In this document: positions 59,242-64,000 of the stretch, piece by piece | Layout: every line of letters starts with the position of its first letter | Numbering within the stretch: position 1 is the first letter of the stretch | Origin: Manis javanica | Lineage: Eukaryota > Chordata > Mammalia > Pholidota > Manidae | Direction of reading: 5' to 3' | Assembly: GCF_040802235.1 (NCBI RefSeq) | Contig: NC_133172.1 | Span: 29,283,738 to 29,347,737 of the forward strand | Length of the DNA: 64,000 bases | The notes under the pieces: model-generated | What the model was told of the DNA's origin: nothing | The model's input: the letters and a program-made list of their open reading frames with translations, nothing else | The model's database searches: none | Made by a program: the position numbers and the translations under genes

Positions 59242-60872
59242 GGTGATAGAGATAGTTTGCAGAGCTGGTACAAGTGACCGCTGGAAGAGCTTCCCTTCTT
59301 GTTGGTTTGTAGCCTTTTCCTGGGAGAATAGCGACCTCTAGTGGCTTGTGCTGGGCAGCTGTGCGTAGACAGGGCTTCTGCTTCCTGCCCAGTTGCTTTG
59401 GGGTTTATCTCCGCTGTTGCTGTGGGCTTGGCCTGGCTGGGGCTGTTCCTCCAAAATGGTGGAGCCCCGTTGGAGGGGGAGCAGCCAGGAGACTATTTAT
59501 CTCCATAAGGGGCCTCTGTGCTCCCTGCTGCCCAGGGGGTTAGAGTGCCCAGAGATCCCCAGATTCCCTGCTTCTGGTCTAAGTGACCTGTCCTGCCCCT
59601 TTAAGATTTCCAAAAAGCACTCTCCAAACCAAAACAACAGCAGCAACAATGAGAGAGGGAACAGAAACAAAGAGAAAAAAAAAAGGAAAAAAAAGGAAAA
59701 AACAAGCGATTTTTTTTTTTTTTTTTTTGTCCTCAGGTGCCGGTCCCAGGCACCCGCTCACTGGTCCTGATGCCCTGTCTCCCTAGCACCAGGGTCCCTG
59801 TCCTTTCAAGGCTTCCAAAAAGCACCCACCCACCGGTCCCGCAGGGAAGGAACGCTCAATATTCTTTGTCCTCAGGCACTGGTCCCACGCACCCGCTCAC
59901 CATTCCCGCCGCCCTGCCTCCCTAGCACCGGGGTCCCTGTCCCTTCAAGGCTTCCAAAAAGCACTCGGCAAAAAGAGAGAAAAAAAAGGGGAAAAACGCG
60001 CGATTTCTTCCGTCCTCAGGTGCTGGTCTCAGGCACCCACCCACCGGTCCCACAGGGAAAAATGCGGGATATTCTTTGTCCTCAGGTGCCGGTCCCAGGC
60101 ACCCGCTCACCAGTCCCGCCGCCCTGCCTCCCTAGCACCGGGGTCCCTGTCCCTTTTAGGCTTCCAAAAAGCACTCGCAGAAAAGAGAAAAAAAAAAGGG
60201 GAAAAACGCGCGATTTCCTCTGTCCTCAAGTGCCGGTCTCAGGCACCCGCCCACCGGTCCCGCAGGGAAAAACGGGGGATATTCTTTGTCCTCAGGCGCC
60301 GGTCCCAGCCACCCGCTCACCAGTCCCGCCACCGTGCCTCCCTAGCACTGGGGTCCCCGTCCCTTCAAGGCTTCCAAAAAGCGCTCGCCAAAAAGAGAAA
60401 AAAAAAAAAAGGGGAAAAACGCGCGACCTCCTCCGTCCTCAGGCACCGGTCTCAGGCACCCGCCCCCAGGTCTCGCAGGGAGAAACGCGGGATATTCTTT
60501 GTCCTCCGGCGCCGTTCCCAGGCACCTCCTCACCGGTCCCGCCACCCTGCCTCCCCAGCAACGGGGGCCCGTCCCTCTAAGGCTTCCAAAAAGCGCTCGC
60601 CAAAAAAAAAAAAAAAAAAAACCGCTCCGGTTTCTCTCCACCCGCCGGGAGCCAGGGGGAGGGGCGCTTGGGTCCCACCGGGCTGGGGCTTGTATCTTAC
60701 CCCCTTCACAAGGCGCTGGGTTCTTGCAGGTGTGGATGTGGTCTGGATGTTGTCCTGTGTCCTGTGGTCTCTATTTTAGGAAGATTTTTCTTTGTTATAT
60801 TTTCATAGCTCTATGTGTTTTTGGGAGGAGATTTCCACTGCTCTACTCACGCCGCCATCTTGGCTCCGCCCC
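59242..60872 (-). promoter_or_regulatory. L1 5'UTR with ~210-bp monomers (right)
   Basis: On the minus strand, GCGAGCGC/GCGAGTGC-type unit starts lie at about 60600, 60388, 60178 and 59968 (spacing 212, 210, 210 bp), with a short unit near 59820. That is four units plus a partial. The 5' terminus at 60872 is intact and begins with the GGGGCGGAGCC block and a GATGGCGGC YY1-like site. It could act as an internal promoter; strength cannot be judged here. Confidence 0.85.
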
Positions 60873-60886
60873 AACTCCTAACTTTT

Positions 60887-61174
60887 ATCAGATTTAGTTG
60901 GCTTGTCTATAAAAATTGGCAATGCTTTGCCTGCCTCAGAAGATTTTTATAATGATCAAATGAAATAATACCAACATATTTTTAAGCTATGTTGAGCTAT
61001 TTCTAAAGTATTGGCTCCAGGAATGCGTAGAATTTTGTCCAATATTCACTGCTATGTTACCAGCACCTGGGACATTACTAGCTCATTGCAAGCCCTCAAA
61101 TAATGGCAGATGAATGACTCCTGGTGACTTATCTGATGAGGTAAATGAAAGTTGTGGGGCAAGTATAGACTTCA
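60887..61174. other. No recognised feature
   Basis: Unassigned pre-integration sequence; the start (CTTTGCCTGCCTCAGAAG) may be a MIR scrap. Confidence 0.4.
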
Positions 61175-61350
61175 GACCCAGACACAGCTCTATCTCTGAT
61201 TGCTGTGTGACCTTGGGCAAGTGACTGAGCATTCCTGATCCTCATTTCTCCTCCATTACATGGAAATGATAGTATCTATCCTGTAAAGTTAGATATTACA
61301 TGTAAAGTGCTTAGAACAGTGCCTGGCATTTAGTTGTCAGTCAAGGGAAG
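61175..61350 (+). mobile_element. MIR SINE
   Basis: GCTGTGTGACCTTGGGCAAG, then ATGTAAAGTGCTTAGAACAG and TGCCTGGCATTTAGT are diagnostic of forward MIR. Confidence 0.8.
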
Positions 61351-61611
61351 TTATATTACCAGCCAAAAGCTTAAAAACTGAAGGTGCAAGAAGTGCAGAA
61401 GGCACAGAACTCATTCTGGATTCATAAATACTTCTGATAATTAGATGTAAATAAGACACAGTTTCCAGAAAAGACATACATACATATTATACATAAAATA
61501 TTGCATATAATTTCAGACTTCATTTTGAAGCCATCCATGGACCTATAGTCATTGACTTCTTTTCAAGTCATGATTTTTTTAAACATAGTACATGATCAAG
61601 ATAAAAATGTG

Positions 61612-61800
61612 AACATTGTGCTAAGTGAAATAAGTCAGACAAAGAAAGAAAAATGCTGTATGATCTCTCTTACACGTAGAATCTACAAACAAGAACAAAA
61701 AAATCCCACAAGCTTGCAGATACAAAGAACAGATTGACGGTTGCCAGAGGTGAGAAGTGGGTGCTGGAGAAATGGGTGAAGGGTGTCAAAAGGTAAAAAG
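61612..61800 (+). mobile_element. L1M-type 3' fragment
   Basis: TGTGCTAAGTGAAATAAGTC, CTTACACGTAGAATCTACAA and GGTTGCCAGAGGTGAGAAGT follow old L1 3'-end wording. Confidence 0.65.
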
Positions 61801-63339
61801 AAAAAAATGCAAACAAGATAGGAAAGATCAAATATTGAAGCAACTAATTAACTAAATTCCCACTGCCTAGAAATGACTAATATCAGCACTTGGTGAACAT
61901 GTTGCCAGACATCTCTGTGTGAATATACATATGGAACAAGAGAGAGAAATCTGTAAGGATACATTCTTTTCAGAAAATAAAAAATATTTATATTTAATTT
62001 TGTATGAATTTAGTAGAAAGGAAAGAAACTTTTTTCTTCTTTTTTTCAATGTTTGCAAAATCCCAGGGATTCCCAAACCTCTACTAAACACTTTTTTATT
62101 ATAGGAATCATTAATTCCCAAAAGATTCTCTATAGCCAAGAAAATACTATGAAAACTTTATGAGCTAAATCTATTGTTGATTTTATTGTTAGAAGAGACT
62201 TTTGATCATTACTGTGGTGGATGAGTTGATTATCCTAATTGTCCATTTCCCTTCACAACTCAATTTCTTTTGGTTTTATTTATTTTGGTTACATTGATCA
62301 GGGTGTTATATGTTTATATTCTAAACAGAATCACAATCCCCTCAATAATTTAATGTTTATTCTATGTTTCTGAACTCTTTTCAGTAGTTTTTTATAGTAC
62401 TTATCCTGTTTTATTGGAAGTCAGTTTGGGGGTAAAATAGTAAATGGGAGTGTCAGGGTATGGATACTAATTATATTATCTTCAAGATGGTCCACAGGAT
62501 GCAAAATATTAACACAAAGTCTTGGACCAATGGACAGAAGGTTAGGATGTTATCTAATCAAATTATATGAAGAATGCAGGTGAAAAGCTGGAGAACAGGC
62601 CTACTGGTCAACCACAGCTTTGACAAGTTGGGTTCCAAGTTCTGGGAGAAGCCACTGGCTGCCAAGTTCCCTGGAGAAGACCATCCTCAACCTGCTCCAC
62701 CAAGTCCCTTCCTCAAGCTGAGCTGAGTGGGCCTCCTGTGGTATTGTATCTAATCTAAACCTACTGCTTGGCTGATGCTTGTTATTCTTTTAATGATGCT
62801 ATTCCCCCTTTTTCTACAAATTTCAACAAAATATTTAAAATGAGGCAGTGAACATGCCTAACCCAGCCTTTGTTACATAGGTGTGAGTTAACATTTACTC
62901 CAGATGCAAGTTGAAGTTTTATCTGCAGTCATTCAGCCAACACTTAAGGGTTAGGGTCTGCCATCAGCTCCTTCTCAATATAAAGTGGAGGAAGGATCAG
63001 GAGTGTGAAGTGAGGTAAGAGGGCCCATGTGGGGAGAGAAGGAAGCCAGAAAGATAGGCTGAGGTCATAGATGATGGAGCTCATGCTCTGCATTAGAAGG
63101 GTGCTGTTTATCAAGAAGGGAGAAATAGATGTTGTGCAGTGAGGTATTTTTGTCGTGCAGCTGCATAAGCAGGCAGTTCACTTTGCATGATTTATAAGGA
63201 TCTTTCTGGTTTGTTTTTAACCTAGCTGACTCTGTGAGAAAGAGCTCCATGCCCAGGGGAATCTAATTGAGGTATCCCCCCAAATAGGAACAGATCCAGA
63301 GAAGCATGGATCTGAAGTGGTCGCTTAGGGACCATCCCA
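61801..63339. other. No gene recognised
   Basis: AT-rich unassigned sequence; no exon, RNA gene or named repeat recognised with confidence. Confidence 0.4.
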
Positions 63340-63530
63340 TTGAGTGGTCTCAGTCCTGGCTACACATGGGAATCTCCTGAGGTGTTTTTAACAATACGGA
63401 TGCCTGGAATCTACCCCTAGGGAATTATAAATTATTAATTTATCTGTAGAAAAGGCCATGTGTATACTTAAATGATCCCCTCACATGGTTCCCAGAGTAT
63501 AGCCAGAGTTGAGAACTTCTGATTTATTTC
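63340..63530. mobile_element. hAT/MER-type DNA transposon relic
   Basis: GTGGTCTCAGTCCTGGCTAC at the left and AGCCAGAGTTGAGAACTTCT at the right are imperfect inverted ends of a MER-type hAT element. The centre is degraded. Confidence 0.55.
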
Positions 63531-64000
63531 AACCCTTTCATGATTCAAAGGGAAAGTGCAGCTCAAAGAGAAAGGGTTGCCCAGTGTCACACAATTTAGT
63601 GAGTTGTCCAGTTGGGACAAGACTCAGGGTTTCTAACTCCCATGTCCTTGTTCTTTGGAATACTGTCATGCCCTATTATGATTGGACCCTTGGAAATAGC
63701 AACTTATCTCCTCTTACTCCTTCTTACAAGGCTTAGAAGTGAATTTCAACTGTTACTACCAGACAACTCTCTCTCCAACCCTGCAGGGGATATTTTAATG
63801 AAATTAATTCTCATCCAGACTCCTACTTAGAGTTTATCAAGAACAACAAATACTCTTGCTTCCCCATAAGAGAAATGACCAGAGGATGTCACAGTTCGAG
63901 AAAGGATATTGTTGTGGCCACATTAACTTTTGTTTAAGGCAGAGGTTGCCTAACCCATCTTCAAGGTCTTGTTTTTGTCTGGCCTTCTCTTGGAGTAAGA
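63531..64000. other. No gene recognised
   Basis: A reversed MIR trace may lie at about 63550-63640 (GTTGCCCAGTGTCACACAAT). The rest is unassigned. Confidence 0.4.

Larger units (their letters stand above)
52096..60886 (-). mobile_element. Young L1 with retroviral 3' transduction (right composite)
   Basis: Mirror copy of the left composite. From its 5' end: L1 60872 down to 53988, retroviral segment 53987-52169, A-rich tail (T-rich on plus) 52168-52110. A perfect 14-bp target-site duplication, AACTCCTAACTTTT, lies at 52096-52109 and 60873-60886 and brackets the whole unit. The L1 5' end is complete, beginning GGGGCGGAGCCAAGATGG on the minus strand. Independent duplications at the two loci show two separate insertions, not one duplicated block. 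Apart from a 1-nt deletion in ORF2 it looks near-intact. Confidence 0.95.

Noticed and set aside
37008-60886. Inverted segmental duplication as the origin of the two L1 composites
   Set aside because: Each composite has its own target-site duplication and different tail structure, so two insertions are simpler.
1-64000. CRISPR arrays, operons, bacterial promoters or prophage
   Set aside because: The window is mammalian repeat-rich DNA; no such structures are present.

Overview
This window looks like placental-mammal intergenic or intronic DNA. I found no convincing host exon, tRNA, rRNA or CpG-island promoter. It carries ancient mammalian repeats on both strands: MIR, L2, old L1M/L1ME pieces, MLT1-type LTRs, a Tigger1-type fragment and hAT/MER5-type fragments. 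Two much younger, nearly full-length L1 elements sit among them. There are no Alu, B1/B2 or obvious carnivore or ruminant SINEs, so primate and rodent are unlikely. A SINE-poor laurasiatherian such as a pangolin is a weak impression that I cannot verify. Repeat family names come from recognising consensus-like wording, not from a search.

Layout. 1-7.6 kb: LTR-like, L1M, L2 and L1ME relics plus simple repeats. 7.6-11.9 kb: a (GGAA)n array, then an old minus-strand L1 broken up by two LTRs. 12-19 kb: mostly low-repeat sequence, with a 79-nt near-perfect hairpin at 14.65 kb and a homeobox-site-like AT-rich block at 15.1-15.4 kb that may be a conserved non-coding element. 19-29.3 kb: a twin-primed L1 relic, several LTRs, an exact 171-bp direct duplication, a long L2 copy and a Tigger1-type deletion derivative. 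29.3-36.8 kb: sparse MIR and hAT pieces.

37.0-45.6 kb (plus strand) and 52.1-60.9 kb (minus strand) hold two copies of one unusual composite. Each is an L1 (monomeric 5'UTR, ORF1, ORF2, G-rich 3'UTR, A-tract) followed by the same ~1.8-kb segment. That segment looks like the 3' end of an endogenous retrovirus: an integrase-tail-like stretch, an env TM-like stretch, a polypurine tract and an LTR up to its polyadenylation site. A terminal A-rich tail follows. Target-site duplications flank the whole composite, not the L1 alone. The simplest reading is an L1 lineage that reads through its own weak terminator, ends at a captured retroviral LTR poly(A) site, and has retrotransposed as L1 plus ERV 3' end at least twice. 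The two copies lie tail to tail around a ~6.5-kb spacer that contains L2, an LTR and a third, older L1 fragment with its own target-site duplication.

Neither L1 has two intact ORFs. The left ORF2 has two in-frame stops. The right ORF2 appears to have only one 1-nt deletion upstream of the RT catalytic motif, while its ORF1 is open. The copies also differ in 5'UTR monomer number (three versus four plus a partial) and in the number of 11-residue repeats in the ORF1 coiled coil (three versus two). The final 3 kb holds MIR, L1M and hAT relics and no gene.
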